Assembly: GCA_016790425.1 (NCBI GenBank)
Contig: JAEUPF010000062.1
Span: forward strand, 1-55,204
DNA: 55,204 bases
Source of the DNA: Rubrivivax sp.
GTDB lineage: Bacteria > Pseudomonadota > Gammaproteobacteria > Burkholderiales > Burkholderiaceae_C
Direction of reading: 5' to 3'
Shown piece after piece: positions 16,651 to 25,892 of this stretch. How positions within the stretch are numbered: the first letter of the stretch is position 1; every line of letters starts with the position of its first letter. Under the pieces are notes generated by a model, which worked only from the letters and a program-made list of their open reading frames with translations, ran no database searches and was not told where the DNA came from. Both the position numbers and the translations under genes were made by a program.

Positions 16651-17469
16651 ATGAGCAGCGTCGCCACCCTCTACGCCACCTTGCAGGTCAGGAACCGCGC
16701 CCGCGGCGTCGCCCAGGTCACGATGGCCCGGCCGGCGGTCTTCAACGCCTTCGACGAAGCGATGATCGCCGAGCTCGACGCCGCGTTCGCCGCGCTCGAA
16801 GCCGACGCTTCCGTGCGTGTGGTGGTGCTTGCCGGCGCCGGCACGCACTTCAGCGCCGGCGCCGACCTGCAGTGGATGCAGCGCGCCAGCCAGGCCACGC
16901 ACGAGTGGAACGTGGCCGACGCGCGGCGCTTCGCCGGCATGCTCTCGCGCATCGAAGCCTGTGCCAAGCCCACCGTGGCGCGCGTCCAGGGCGCGGCGCT
17001 GGGGGGTGGCGTCGGCCTTGCTGCGGCGTGCGACATCGCCATCGCCGCCGACAACGCCACCTTCTCGGTCAGCGAGGCGAAGTTCGGCATCCTGCCAGCG
17101 GCCATCGGCCCGTACGTGGTCAACGCGGTGGGCAAGCGGCAGGCGAAGCGGCTGGCCTTGACCACCGAGCGCATCGGCGCGGCCGAGGCACTGGCCATCG
17201 GCCTCGTGCAGCGCGTCGCGCCCCTGGACGGCCTCGATGCCGCGGTCGACGCCGTCGTGGCGCAGCTCGTCGAAGGCGGCCCGCAGGCGCAACGCGAGAT
17301 CAAGCAGCTCTTCGCGCAGCTCGAGCCCGGGCCGATCGGCGCCAGCGTGCGCGAGCTGACGGCGCAGACGATCGCCCGCGTGCGCGGCACCGAAGAAGCG
17401 CGCGAAGGCTTCGCGGCGTTCCTCGGCAAGCGGCCGGCCGCGTGGGTCCCCCAACGCGACGAGACCTGA
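16651..17469 (+). CDS. enoyl-CoA hydratase of the benzoate operon
   Basis: 272-residue crotonase. Oxyanion-hole motifs are HFSAGADLQWM and GAALGGGVGLAAACD. The acid segment SEAKFGILPAAIGPYVV resembles the methylglutaconyl-CoA hydratase/LiuC branch more than a standard PaaF. By position it probably hydrates 2,3-dehydroadipyl-CoA to 3-hydroxyadipyl-CoA or isomerises the 3,4-double bond. The ATG at 16651 is 49 bp after boxA, with only a weak ribosome site. Being followed by paaH and a beta-ketoadipyl-CoA thiolase supports this role; exact substrate is inferred. Confidence 0.82.
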   Translation: MSSVATLYATLQVRNRARGVAQVTMARPAVFNAFDEAMIAELDAAFAALEADASVRVVVLAGAGTHFSAGADLQWMQRASQATHEWNVADARRFAGMLSRIEACAKPTVARVQGAALGGGVGLAAACDIAIAADNATFSVSEAKFGILPAAIGPYVVNAVGKRQAKRLALTTERIGAAEALAIGLVQRVAPLDGLDAAVDAVVAQLVEGGPQAQREIKQLFAQLEPGPIGASVRELTAQTIARVRGTEEAREGFAAFLGKRPAAWVPQRDET

Positions 17470-17566
17470 CACGAGCGGCGCGCCGGCCGCCGCGCTCGCC
17501 GCGCCTGCCGCGTGCGCCGGCTGCCCCGATCGGCCGGCGCCCTGCGAACCGCGACAATCGCGCCCC

Positions 17567-19150
17567 ATGGACCTTCGCAACACACCGGTGCTCGTGGTCG
17601 GCGCCGGCATCATGGGCGCCGGCATCGCGCAGGTGGCGGCACAGGCAGGCCACGCGGTGAAGCTCTACGACACGCGCGCGGGCGCTGCCGCCGAGGCGAA
17701 GGCGAAGCTGGCCGCCACGCTCGAAGGCCTCGTCGCCAAGGGCCGGCTCGAAGCGGCGGCGGCAGCCGCGGCGGTGGCGCGCATCGTGCCGGTGTCCGCG
17801 CTCGGCGAAGCCGCGGATGCGCAGCTCGTCGTCGAAGCCGTGGTCGAGAAACTCGACGTCAAGCGCGGCCTCTTCCGCGAGCTCGAAGGCATCGTCGCGC
17901 CGTCGTGCGTGCTGGCCACCAACACCTCGTCGATCTCGGTGACGGCCATCGCCAACGGCCTGGCGCACCCGGGCCGGCTGGCCGGCATGCACTTCTTCAA
18001 CCCGGTGCCGCTGATGAAGCTGGTGGAGGTGGTGTCGGGGCTGCAGACCGACGCCGGCGTGGCCGCCGCGATCTTCGAGCTCGCCAAGGCCTGGGGCAAG
18101 GTGCCGGTGCATGCGAAGAGCACGCCCGGGTTCATCGTCAACCGCATCGCGCGTCCCTACTACGCCGAGGCGCTGGCGCTGCTGCTGGAGCGCGCGGCCG
18201 AGCCGGCCGCGCTCGACGCCTGCCTGAAGGCCGCGGGCTTTCGCATGGGGCCGTGCGAGCTGATGGACCTGATCGGCCACGACACCAACTTCGCGGTCAC
18301 GCAATCGGTCTACGAGGCGAACTTCTTCGACAAGCGCTACCAGCCCTCGCTCGTGCAGCGCGAGATGGTCGACGGCGGCCTGCTCGGGCGCAAGAGCGGG
18401 CGCGGGTTCTACCGCTACGGCGGCGGCGCGGGCGGCGGCGGCGCGGGCGACGGCGCTGCCGGCGCGCCGGCCGCCGACACCGCCGCGCCAGCGGCGCCGC
18501 CCGGCGCGCACGAAGTCACCGTGCACGGCGACGGGCCGATCGCCGAGCTGCTGGAGGCGGCCGCCACCCAGGCATTGGCCGGGCACGGATGGGGGCCGGC
18601 GCGCGACCGTGGCAGCGCCTGGACGGGCCTGCGCATCGACGGCGCGCGCCTGATGCTGAGCGACGGCCGCACGGCGCAGCAGGTGGCCGCGGCGATGGCC
18701 GTGGCCGACGTGGCCTTGTTCGACCGCCCGCTCGTTCTGCCCCCGCCACCGGGCACCGCGCTCGCCTTCGCGGTGGCGCCGCAGGCCGGCGACGCCTGGC
18801 GGGCGCAGGTGCCGGGCTGGCTGGCGGCGCTGGGCTTCACGCCGGTGCCGCTGGCCGATTCGCCCGGGCTGGTGGTCACGCGCACCGTGGCCATGCTCGT
18901 CAACGAGGCCGCCGACGCGGTGCTGCAAGGCGTGTGCACGCCCGCGGGCGCCGACGCGGCGATGAAGCTGGGTGTCGCGTACCCCGCGGGGCCTTTCGAG
19001 TGGCTGGCGCGCTGGAGCCCGGGCGGCGCCGCTGCCGGCGGCGGCGCGGCCGCGGTCATCGGCGTCCTCGAGGCACTCGACGCGCACTACCGCGGCGAGC
19101 GCTATCGCGTCAGCCCGTGGCTGCGCCGGCAGCAGGCGGCGGCGCAGTGA
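17567..19150 (+). CDS. paaH: 3-hydroxyacyl-CoA dehydrogenase PaaH (3-hydroxyadipyl-CoA dehydrogenase)
   Basis: 527 residues. It has the NAD-binding VVGAGIMGAGIAQVAA at residues 9-24, the catalytic His in MHFFNPVPLMKLVEV, and the GPCELMDLIGHDTNF block. A C-terminal second dehydrogenase-like domain is typical of the PaaH/PaaC family of ~505 residues. The extra length is a Gly/Ala/Pro-rich linker near residues 285-310. It oxidises (S)-3-hydroxyadipyl-CoA to 3-oxoadipyl-CoA, the step before thiolysis, shared by the phenylacetate and box routes. It is 97 bp after the hydratase and 17 bp before the MaoC-like gene. Confidence 0.9.
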   Translation: MDLRNTPVLVVGAGIMGAGIAQVAAQAGHAVKLYDTRAGAAAEAKAKLAATLEGLVAKGRLEAAAAAAAVARIVPVSALGEAADAQLVVEAVVEKLDVKRGLFRELEGIVAPSCVLATNTSSISVTAIANGLAHPGRLAGMHFFNPVPLMKLVEVVSGLQTDAGVAAAIFELAKAWGKVPVHAKSTPGFIVNRIARPYYAEALALLLERAAEPAALDACLKAAGFRMGPCELMDLIGHDTNFAVTQSVYEANFFDKRYQPSLVQREMVDGGLLGRKSGRGFYRYGGGAGGGGAGDGAAGAPAADTAAPAAPPGAHEVTVHGDGPIAELLEAAATQALAGHGWGPARDRGSAWTGLRIDGARLMLSDGRTAQQVAAAMAVADVALFDRPLVLPPPPGTALAFAVAPQAGDAWRAQVPGWLAALGFTPVPLADSPGLVVTRTVAMLVNEAADAVLQGVCTPAGADAAMKLGVAYPAGPFEWLARWSPGGAAAGGGAAAVIGVLEALDAHYRGERYRVSPWLRRQQAAAQ

Positions 19151-19167
19151 GCGCAGCACACTGACGC

Positions 19168-19617
19168 ATGAGGTTCGCCGAGTTCCACGCCGGCCAGGTC
19201 ATCGAGGCCGGCCCGCATGCGGTGAGCGAAGACGAGATCGTGCGCTACGCCGATGCGTTCGACCCGCAATGGTTCCATACCGACAAGGCAGCGGCCGAAC
19301 GCGGCCGCTTCCAGGGCCTGATCGCCAGCGGCTGGCACACCTGCGCCATCGCGATGCGGCTGGCGGTCGCGGCAGCGCTTGGCGGCAGCGAGAACTTCGC
19401 CTCGCCGGGCGCCGGCTACGTGCGCTGGCCGAGCCCGGTGCGCCCGGGCGACCGCCTGACGCTCAAGGCCACCGTCATCGAGACCCGCCGCTCGCACGCG
19501 AAGGCCACGCTCGGCCTCCTGCGCTGGCGCTGGCAGCTGTTCAACCAGCACGGCACCGAGGTGCTCGACACCGAGGTGACGAGCCTGTTCGACCTGCCGC
19601 CCCTGCAAAGCCACTGA
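19168..19617 (+). CDS. MaoC-like hotdog-fold dehydratase
   Basis: 149 residues of the MaoC/(R)-specific enoyl-CoA hydratase family. The hydratase motif is seen as YADAFDPQWFHTD, then FQGLIASGWHTCAI, where Asp and His are the expected catalytic pair. It could hydrate an enoyl-CoA intermediate with (R) stereochemistry, supplementing the crotonase two genes upstream. Its position between paaH (17 bp) and the thiolase (28 bp) shows it is part of the benzoate operon, but the substrate is not known. Confidence 0.78.
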   Translation: MRFAEFHAGQVIEAGPHAVSEDEIVRYADAFDPQWFHTDKAAAERGRFQGLIASGWHTCAIAMRLAVAAALGGSENFASPGAGYVRWPSPVRPGDRLTLKATVIETRRSHAKATLGLLRWRWQLFNQHGTEVLDTEVTSLFDLPPLQSH

Positions 19618-19645
19618 TTCGACCGCACCGAGGAGTTCACCCGCC

Positions 19646-20851
<1,206 letters not shown>

Positions 20852-20868
20852 GCCGGGAAGGACGAGTC

Positions 20869-21288
20869 ATGAGCAAGACGACGACGATGAACGTCGAGAT
20901 CCGCTTCGGCGACTGCGATCCCGCGGGCATCGTCTTCTTCCCGCGCTACCACCGCTGGATGGACGCTGCCTCGCTGCACTTCTTCATGAGCAACGGCGTG
21001 CCGCCGTGGCACGTGCTCGAGCACGAGACGGGCATCATCGGCACGCCCTTGCTCGAGCACCACGCGCGCTTCGTCAAGAGCGCCACCTACGGCGAGAAGA
21101 TCCTCATCACCACCTCGATCCAGGAGTGGCGGGCCAAGGTCTTCCTGCAAAAGCATGTCATCACGCGCGGCGACGACCTCATCTGCGAGAGCGTGGAGAC
21201 GCGCATCTTCTGCAAGCGCGACCCCGCCGACCGGCGTCGCATCTACGGCGTGCCGGTGCCGGAGGACATCCGCCGCCTGTGCGAATGA
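20869..21288 (+). CDS. 4-hydroxybenzoyl-CoA thioesterase-type (4HBT) thioesterase
   Basis: 139-residue hotdog-fold thioesterase. The block FGDCDPAGIVFFPRYHRWMD carries the catalytic Asp of the Pseudomonas 4HBT type. In benzoyl-CoA clusters such enzymes are thought to release CoA from dead-end acyl-CoAs or excess benzoyl-CoA; that role is inferred from place. The ATG at 20869, with GGGAAGGACG upstream, is 17 bp after the thiolase and is the last gene of the box operon before a convergent terminator hairpin. Confidence 0.87.
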   Translation: MSKTTTMNVEIRFGDCDPAGIVFFPRYHRWMDAASLHFFMSNGVPPWHVLEHETGIIGTPLLEHHARFVKSATYGEKILITTSIQEWRAKVFLQKHVITRGDDLICESVETRIFCKRDPADRRRIYGVPVPEDIRRLCE

Positions 21289-21313
21289 CGTGATGCGAGG
21301 CGCCCCGGCGCGC

Positions 21314-21333
21314 CGGCCCGGGAGACCGGGCCG
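21314..21333. terminator. bidirectional terminator hairpin between two convergent operons
   Basis: An 8-bp perfect stem (CGGCCCGG / CCGGGCCG) closes a GAGA tetraloop between the box operon end (21288) and the ferritin-like gene end (21360). A T-rich GGTTCTCTGT follows about ten bases later on the plus strand. It probably terminates the box operon; use in the other direction is less certain. Confidence 0.55.
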
Positions 21334-21359
21334 CGCAGCGGGTTCTCTGTCACACCGTG

Positions 21360-21851
21360 TCAGCGCTCGCGGTGCGGGTCGGCAGCCCACGGTGCGGAGG
21401 GCCGCTTCGTGCGCGCCAGCCAGTCGTCCAGCGCCTGCACGTGCTCGGTCTCCTCGGCGGCGAACTCCGCGGCCAGGCGCTTGACTTCCTCATCGCTCGA
21501 AGTGATGCCGGCGTCGCTGTAGTACTGCATCGCGCGCAGCTCGTTCTCGCGCGCGTAGCGCAGCGCATCGTAGGCGTTGAGCGTCGGGTCGAAGGCTTCC
21601 TCGCCGCCGGCTTCGGGCGGCTGCCGCCACGCGTAGTCCCAGGGGCCGAGCGTCGGCAGCGAAACGCCTTGCGCGCGCTCGACGATCGAATCGTGGTGCA
21701 GCCGCGAGTAGCGCACCATGTCGCGGAACAGCGAGGCCACCTCGTCGTTGCGGTGCGCCTCCATCATGTCGGCGAGCTCGAGGTAGCGCTCGGCCGCCTC
21801 GCGCTCCAGCGCGATGGCGTGGGCGAGGAACTGCGCGAGGGTGTAGTCCAT
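21360..21851 (-). CDS. stand-alone ferritin-like protein
   Basis: 163 residues with no signal peptide. Four helices carry ferritin/rubrerythrin-like positions: LEREAAERY near residue 16, ENELRAMQYY in the third, and AEETEHVQAL in the fourth, giving an ExxH. The second helix (MVRYSRLHHDSIVE) lacks the expected Glu of its ExxH, so the dimetal site may be incomplete or altered. It is the last gene of a four-gene operon that begins with a rubrerythrin-ligase fusion, 11 bp after the dehydrogenase. Function is unknown; peroxide or oxygen protection, or electron/iron supply to the fusion enzyme, are possibilities. Confidence 0.75.
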   Translation of the reverse strand: MDYTLAQFLAHAIALEREAAERYLELADMMEAHRNDEVASLFRDMVRYSRLHHDSIVERAQGVSLPTLGPWDYAWRQPPEAGGEEAFDPTLNAYDALRYARENELRAMQYYSDAGITSSDEEVKRLAAEFAAEETEHVQALDDWLARTKRPSAPWAADPHRER

Positions 21852-21862
21852 GGCCGCCACCT

Positions 21863-22633
21863 TCAGCCGGCCATCGTCAGCCCGCCGCTGACGCTGAGCA
21901 CCTGGCCGGTGACGTAGCCGGCGCCGTCGCCGGCGAAGAACAGCACCGCGTCGGCCACCTCTTCGGGCCGGCCGAGGCGGCGCATCGGGATCGCCTTCTT
22001 CAGCGCCTCGGTCACCTTCTCGGGCACCGCGGCCATCAGCGGCGTGTCGGTGGGGCCGGGGCAGACGCAGTTGACGCCGATGCCGTAGCGCGCCACCTCG
22101 CGCGCCAGCGACTTGGTGAAGGCGATCAGGCCGCCCTTGGCGCCGGAGTACACCGTCTCGCCGAGGCTGCCCACGCGCCCGGCGTCGCTGGCGATGTTGA
22201 TGATGCGGCCACCGCCATTCCCACCGCCACCGCCCCTGCCGCGCTCGATCATCGCCAGGATGAACGCCTTGGCCAGCCGCATCGGGCCGACGAAGTTCAA
22301 GGCGATGATCTTGTCCCACAGCTCGGGCGAGCCTTCCCAGAACGGGTGCGTCGTGCCCCAGCCGGCACCGTTGACGAGCACGTCGGGCGTGCCGAAGCGC
22401 GCCTGCACGTCGGCGGCGAAGGCGGCGATCGACGCCGCGTCGGTCATGTCCACGCGCACGAACTGCGCCTTGCGGCCGGCCGCGCGCAGCGTGGCGGCGC
22501 GGCTCTCGCCGGCGTCGGCCTGGATGTCGGCCACGATGACCAGGGCGCCGGCTTCGGCGAGCTTGGCCGCGGTGGCCGCGCCGATGCCGGAAGCCGCGCC
22601 GGTGACGACGGCCAGTTTGTCGACGAGGCTCAT
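21863..22633 (-). CDS. SDR dehydrogenase resembling 2-hydroxycyclohexanecarboxyl-CoA dehydrogenase (BadH)
   Basis: 256-residue classical SDR. TGAASGIG at residues 12-19, NGAGWG, and the catalytic YSGAK are present, followed by CPGPTDTPL and the C-terminal SGGLTMAG. The segment GWGTTHPFWEGSPELWDKI resembles the BadH branch that oxidises 2-hydroxycyclohexanecarboxyl-CoA. A glycine-rich insertion (GRGGGGGNGGGR, near residue 135) precedes the strand leading to the catalytic Ser. It overlaps the preceding crotonase gene by ATGA (22630-22633), so the two are translationally coupled, suggesting hydratase then dehydrogenase on one alicyclic or aliphatic acyl-CoA. Confidence 0.8.
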   Translation of the reverse strand: MSLVDKLAVVTGAASGIGAATAAKLAEAGALVIVADIQADAGESRAATLRAAGRKAQFVRVDMTDAASIAAFAADVQARFGTPDVLVNGAGWGTTHPFWEGSPELWDKIIALNFVGPMRLAKAFILAMIERGRGGGGGNGGGRIINIASDAGRVGSLGETVYSGAKGGLIAFTKSLAREVARYGIGVNCVCPGPTDTPLMAAVPEKVTEALKKAIPMRRLGRPEEVADAVLFFAGDGAGYVTGQVLSVSGGLTMAG

Positions 22634-23526
22634 GAGGTGGATCCTTCTTTCGGGTTGGCAGTGCCGCGTTCGACGGGCCTGTCGTCGACGGCGGACTTGG
22701 GGACGGACCTGTCGAGGAAGGCCGCGACGCGGCGCCGCGTCTCGGGGTCCTGGTAAAGGCGCCGCGTCGCCTCGATCTCGGCGGCGAAGCCGACGCCGCC
22801 GGGCACGCCGGCCAGTGCGATGCAGCGCTTGTTCTCGGCGAAGGCCACGCGCGGCATCGCGCCGTAGCGGCGCGCCAGCGCAGCAGCCTCCTCGGCCAGC
22901 TGCTCGCGCGGCACGGCCCATTGCACGAGACCCAGGCGCGCGGCCTCGGCGGCACGCGGCGTCTCGGCCCCGAGGATCAGCCGCCGCGCCAGGCCGTGGC
23001 CCACCAGCCGCGTCAGGCGCTGCGTGCCGCCGGCGGCGGCGAGCAGGCCGAGCCCCGCTTCGGGCAACCCCACGCGCACGTCGTCGGCCGCGATGCGCAG
23101 GTCGCAGGCCAGCGCGAGCTCGAAGCCGCCGCCGAGCGCCGCGCCGCCGAGTTCGGCCAGCGTCACGCACTCCAGCGCTTCGATGCGCCCGAACACGCGC
23201 TGCATGCGGCGCACCGTGCCGAGCATCGCCTCGCGGCCCTGCGCGGTGGCCACGCACGAGCGAATCAGCGCCAGGTCGGCGCCGGCCGAGAACACCTTGC
23301 AGGCGCTGCGCAGATGCAGCACGGCGAGTGTGTCGTCGGCCTCGACCTGGTCGAGCACGGCCTCGAGTTGCGCCAGCAGCTCGTCGTTGATCGCGTTCAC
23401 CGGCGCGCGCTGCAGCGTCAGCACGAGAACTTCGCCGGCGCGCTCGGCGCGCACCAGCGCTTCCGCCGCCGGCGGGACCGCGCCACGCGCGGCACCGGCT
23501 ACCGGCTGCGGCGCGGCGCCGATCAT
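22630..23526 (-). CDS. enoyl-CoA hydratase/isomerase (crotonase), BadK-like context
   Basis: 298 residues with a ~25-residue Ala/Pro-rich N-terminal extension. Crotonase motifs are FSAGADLALI, GGAALGGGFELALACD and LPEAGLGLLAAAGGTQRLTR, containing the usual oxyanion-hole and Glu positions. It overlaps the upstream fusion gene by ATGA (23523-23526) and the downstream SDR by ATGA. Paired with a BadH-like SDR, it could hydrate a cyclohexenecarboxyl-CoA-type intermediate as BadK does. This is inference from gene order; a generic beta-oxidation role is equally compatible with the sequence. Confidence 0.82.
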   Translation of the reverse strand: MIGAAPQPVAGAARGAVPPAAEALVRAERAGEVLVLTLQRAPVNAINDELLAQLEAVLDQVEADDTLAVLHLRSACKVFSAGADLALIRSCVATAQGREAMLGTVRRMQRVFGRIEALECVTLAELGGAALGGGFELALACDLRIAADDVRVGLPEAGLGLLAAAGGTQRLTRLVGHGLARRLILGAETPRAAEAARLGLVQWAVPREQLAEEAAALARRYGAMPRVAFAENKRCIALAGVPGGVGFAAEIEATRRLYQDPETRRRVAAFLDRSVPKSAVDDRPVERGTANPKEGSTS

Positions 23527-25619
23527 CGCTGCCCGCCCTGCTGCCGGTGCAGCTCCACGAGCTTGCGCCGCAGCAGCTTGCCGGTGGGCCCGCGCGGGAA
23601 GCTGTCGACGGCGTGCAGCCAGCGCGGGCGCTGGTACGGCGGCAGCGTGGCGGCCACCTGTTCGAGCGCGGCGCGCGCGCGCTCGGCGTCGGCAGCGACG
23701 TAGAAGTACGCCACCGCGTCGACGCCGTCGGCGTCGGGCACGCACACCGCCGCGCCGTCGTTGACGGCGCCGGCCTGCGCGGTGAGCTTCTCGGCCAGTT
23801 CGACCAGGTTGACCCAGCGGCCGCGGATCTTGACCAGCGAATCCTCGCGCCCGGCGAACTGCCAGAAGCCGCCTTCGGTGCGCTGCCACAGGTCGGCCGG
23901 GCAGAACGCGCCTTCGCGGAACGACTCGGCCTGCGCGATCGGGCGGTCGTAGTAGCCCGAGGCCAGCGTCGCGCAGCGCACGAGCAGGCGCGTCGGCGTG
24001 TCGCGCGCGGACTCGTCGAGCGCGCGGATCTCGACGCCGGGCGACGGCAGGAAGCCGCGCTCGTCCGCCGCCTGCATCACGAGCACCAGCGTTTCCGAAG
24101 CGCCGTAGCCGTCGATGATCGGCAGGCCGCTCGCGCTCACCCAGCGCCGGCGCAACTGTGCCGGCAGCGCCTCGCCGGCGGAAACGCACAGGCGCACACC
24201 GGCGGCGGCGATGGCGCCGGCCGCCGATTCGTTGAGCAGGTCGCGGTACAGCGAAGGCACGCTGAACAGCACCGTCGGCCGCATGCGCGCCACGGTGGCG
24301 GCGACGCCCTTCGCGGTGGGCCACTGCGCATCGAGCACGAGCGTCGCACCCAGGCGCAGGCCGGCCAGCAGCAGGTTCGTCAGCGGGTAGGCGAAGAACA
24401 GGCGCGAACTGGCGAACAGGCGGTCGCCCGGCGCGATGCCGAAACGCTCGGCCGAGATGCGGCCGATCTCGCGCACGCAGCGGTGCGTGTGCACGACCGC
24501 CTTCGGCTTGCCCGACGTGCCCGACGAGTGCACCCAGAACGCCGGCGCCTCCTCGGGCATCGGCACGGCCGGCAGCGGCGGCGTCGCCGACACCGCGGCG
24601 CGCGCTTCATCGACGAGGCTGACGCGGGCATTCCACGGCGGCGGCGTGTCTTCGGCCGACTCGGCGACGATGACATCGAACCCGGCTTCCTCGAGGATGA
24701 ACTGCCACTCCGGCGCCGGGATGCGCGGGTTGACGCCCACCGCCACGCCGCCGGCCCAGATGGCACCCAGCCAGGCGACGACCCAGTCGAAGCCATCGGG
24801 CAGCTTGACGGCGACGCGGTCGCCCGGGCGCAGGCCGCGCTGGCGCCACAGCGCGCCGGCGCGCGCCACGCGGTCGCGCAGCTCGCCGTAGCTCATGCGC
24901 TTGCCGTCGCATTCGATGGCGATCGAAGCGGCGTCGTGGCCGGCGAGCAGCAGTTCGGCGCCGTTGAGCTGCGGTGCTGCTACGGCTGCGGCGGCGGCCG
25001 CGGCGCCCGCGGCCGGGCGTGCCGCGCCGGCGCGCGCCTGCCAGCGCGACAGCTCGGCGTCGAGCATGCGCTCGTGCTCGCGCTCCTCAGCGTTCAGCTC
25101 CTCGTACAGGCGCTGCTCGGCCGAGCCGGGGATGGCGGCGGCGGCGCTGGCGGCGAACGTGGCCGCGGCCCGCTGCTCGAAGCCGATGGCGATGCGCAGC
25201 AGGTCGGAAGGGTCGCCGATCAGACGGTCGATGCCGGCGAAGACCACCGCGGTCTGCAGCGAAGCCAGCGGCGGCGGGTCGGGCACGTCGACGCGGTAGC
25301 GCCGCGCCAGCGCCTCCATGTGCTCGCCTTCCATCACCGCGAAGCGGCGGAAGAGCTCGCGCAGCGCCGGGTCGGCGCAGTCGACGGCGGCGCGCTGGTA
25401 GAACGCGCGCCCGCCGAGCTCGATCTCGAAGGCGGTGCGCACCGCCGCCAGCGCCGGCGTTTCGGCGCCCGCGGCGGCCGCCGCTGCACCGTCCGCGCCC
25501 GGCGCGCCCGCGTTGCCGCATTGCACGAGCACGCCGCCGCACTTCGGGCAGCGGCCCCAGGGGAAGGCAAAGCCAACGCTTCCCTCGCCGCAGCCGGCGC
25601 ACTGCCACTGGCAAAGCAT
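23523..25619 (-). CDS. reverse-rubrerythrin-like domain fused to a benzoate-CoA-ligase-like acyl-CoA ligase
   Basis: 698 residues. Residues 7-27 form a rubredoxin-like ribbon (C7xxC10, C24xxC27). Residues ~60-190 form a four-helix diiron bundle, with Glu65/67, E97xxH100, E148 and E179xxH182 as likely ligands. After an Ala-rich linker (~195-216) comes a complete AMP-forming ligase: WVHSSGTSGKPKA phosphate loop, DGYGASETL, GREDSLVKIRGRWVN and the C-terminal PRGPTGKLLRRKL with the catalytic Lys. The ribbon-first order is that of reverse rubrerythrins. I know of no characterised enzyme with this architecture. The ATG at 25619 has GAGGAA about ten bases upstream and begins the conserved ribbon, but the frame stays open upstream into the TRIC gene to 26534. 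The substrate is probably an aromatic or alicyclic acid. Confidence 0.85.
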   Translation of the reverse strand: MLCQWQCAGCGEGSVGFAFPWGRCPKCGGVLVQCGNAGAPGADGAAAAAAGAETPALAAVRTAFEIELGGRAFYQRAAVDCADPALRELFRRFAVMEGEHMEALARRYRVDVPDPPPLASLQTAVVFAGIDRLIGDPSDLLRIAIGFEQRAAATFAASAAAAIPGSAEQRLYEELNAEEREHERMLDAELSRWQARAGAARPAAGAAAAAAAVAAPQLNGAELLLAGHDAASIAIECDGKRMSYGELRDRVARAGALWRQRGLRPGDRVAVKLPDGFDWVVAWLGAIWAGGVAVGVNPRIPAPEWQFILEEAGFDVIVAESAEDTPPPWNARVSLVDEARAAVSATPPLPAVPMPEEAPAFWVHSSGTSGKPKAVVHTHRCVREIGRISAERFGIAPGDRLFASSRLFFAYPLTNLLLAGLRLGATLVLDAQWPTAKGVAATVARMRPTVLFSVPSLYRDLLNESAAGAIAAAGVRLCVSAGEALPAQLRRRWVSASGLPIIDGYGASETLVLVMQAADERGFLPSPGVEIRALDESARDTPTRLLVRCATLASGYYDRPIAQAESFREGAFCPADLWQRTEGGFWQFAGREDSLVKIRGRWVNLVELAEKLTAQAGAVNDGAAVCVPDADGVDAVAYFYVAADAERARAALEQVAATLPPYQRPRWLHAVDSFPRGPTGKLLRRKLVELHRQQGGQR

Positions 25620-25719
25620 CGTCGGGTGTTCCTCGTCGCTCGGTCCCGGATGGGCGCGCCCAGCGCGCCGGCTCGGGCGCCCGACGGCAGTCCCCAGCGT
25701 CACTGCATTCTGGTACCCG

Positions 25720-25748
25720 AATACAGCTATGAACTTGACCTGGTTCAA
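25720..25748 (-). promoter_or_regulatory. candidate promoter of the rubrerythrin-ligase operon
   Basis: Read on the minus strand, TTGAAC (25748-25743) and TGTATT (25725-25720) are 17 bases apart, in a locally AT-richer patch about 100 bp before the ATG at 25619. The elements are only moderate matches, but the drop in GC content is clear against the surroundings. Confidence 0.35.
25730..25747. promoter_or_regulatory. inverted repeat TGAAC-N8-GTTCA over the candidate promoter
   Basis: TGAAC at 25730-25734 and GTTCA at 25743-25747 form perfect 5-bp arms across an 8-base spacer, inside the spacer and -35 of the candidate promoter. It is a possible operator for an unknown regulator. Confidence 0.3.
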
Positions 25749-25892
25749 CCGCTGCGCCGCCCTGGCAACCGGGGGAACCCGCACGCCGACCGGCGCCGGC
25801 GGCGCCGAGCGCGCGCAGGCGCTGCGCGTTACCGGGCGTGTCTGCCGCGGGCCGGCGCTGCAACGGCCGCTGCAACGGCCGCGGCGGTCTTC

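Noticed and set aside
25730-25800. Possible tRNA suggested by GGTTCAACC
   Set aside because: No acceptor stem or anticodon arm could be folded around it; it forms part of an inverted repeat instead.
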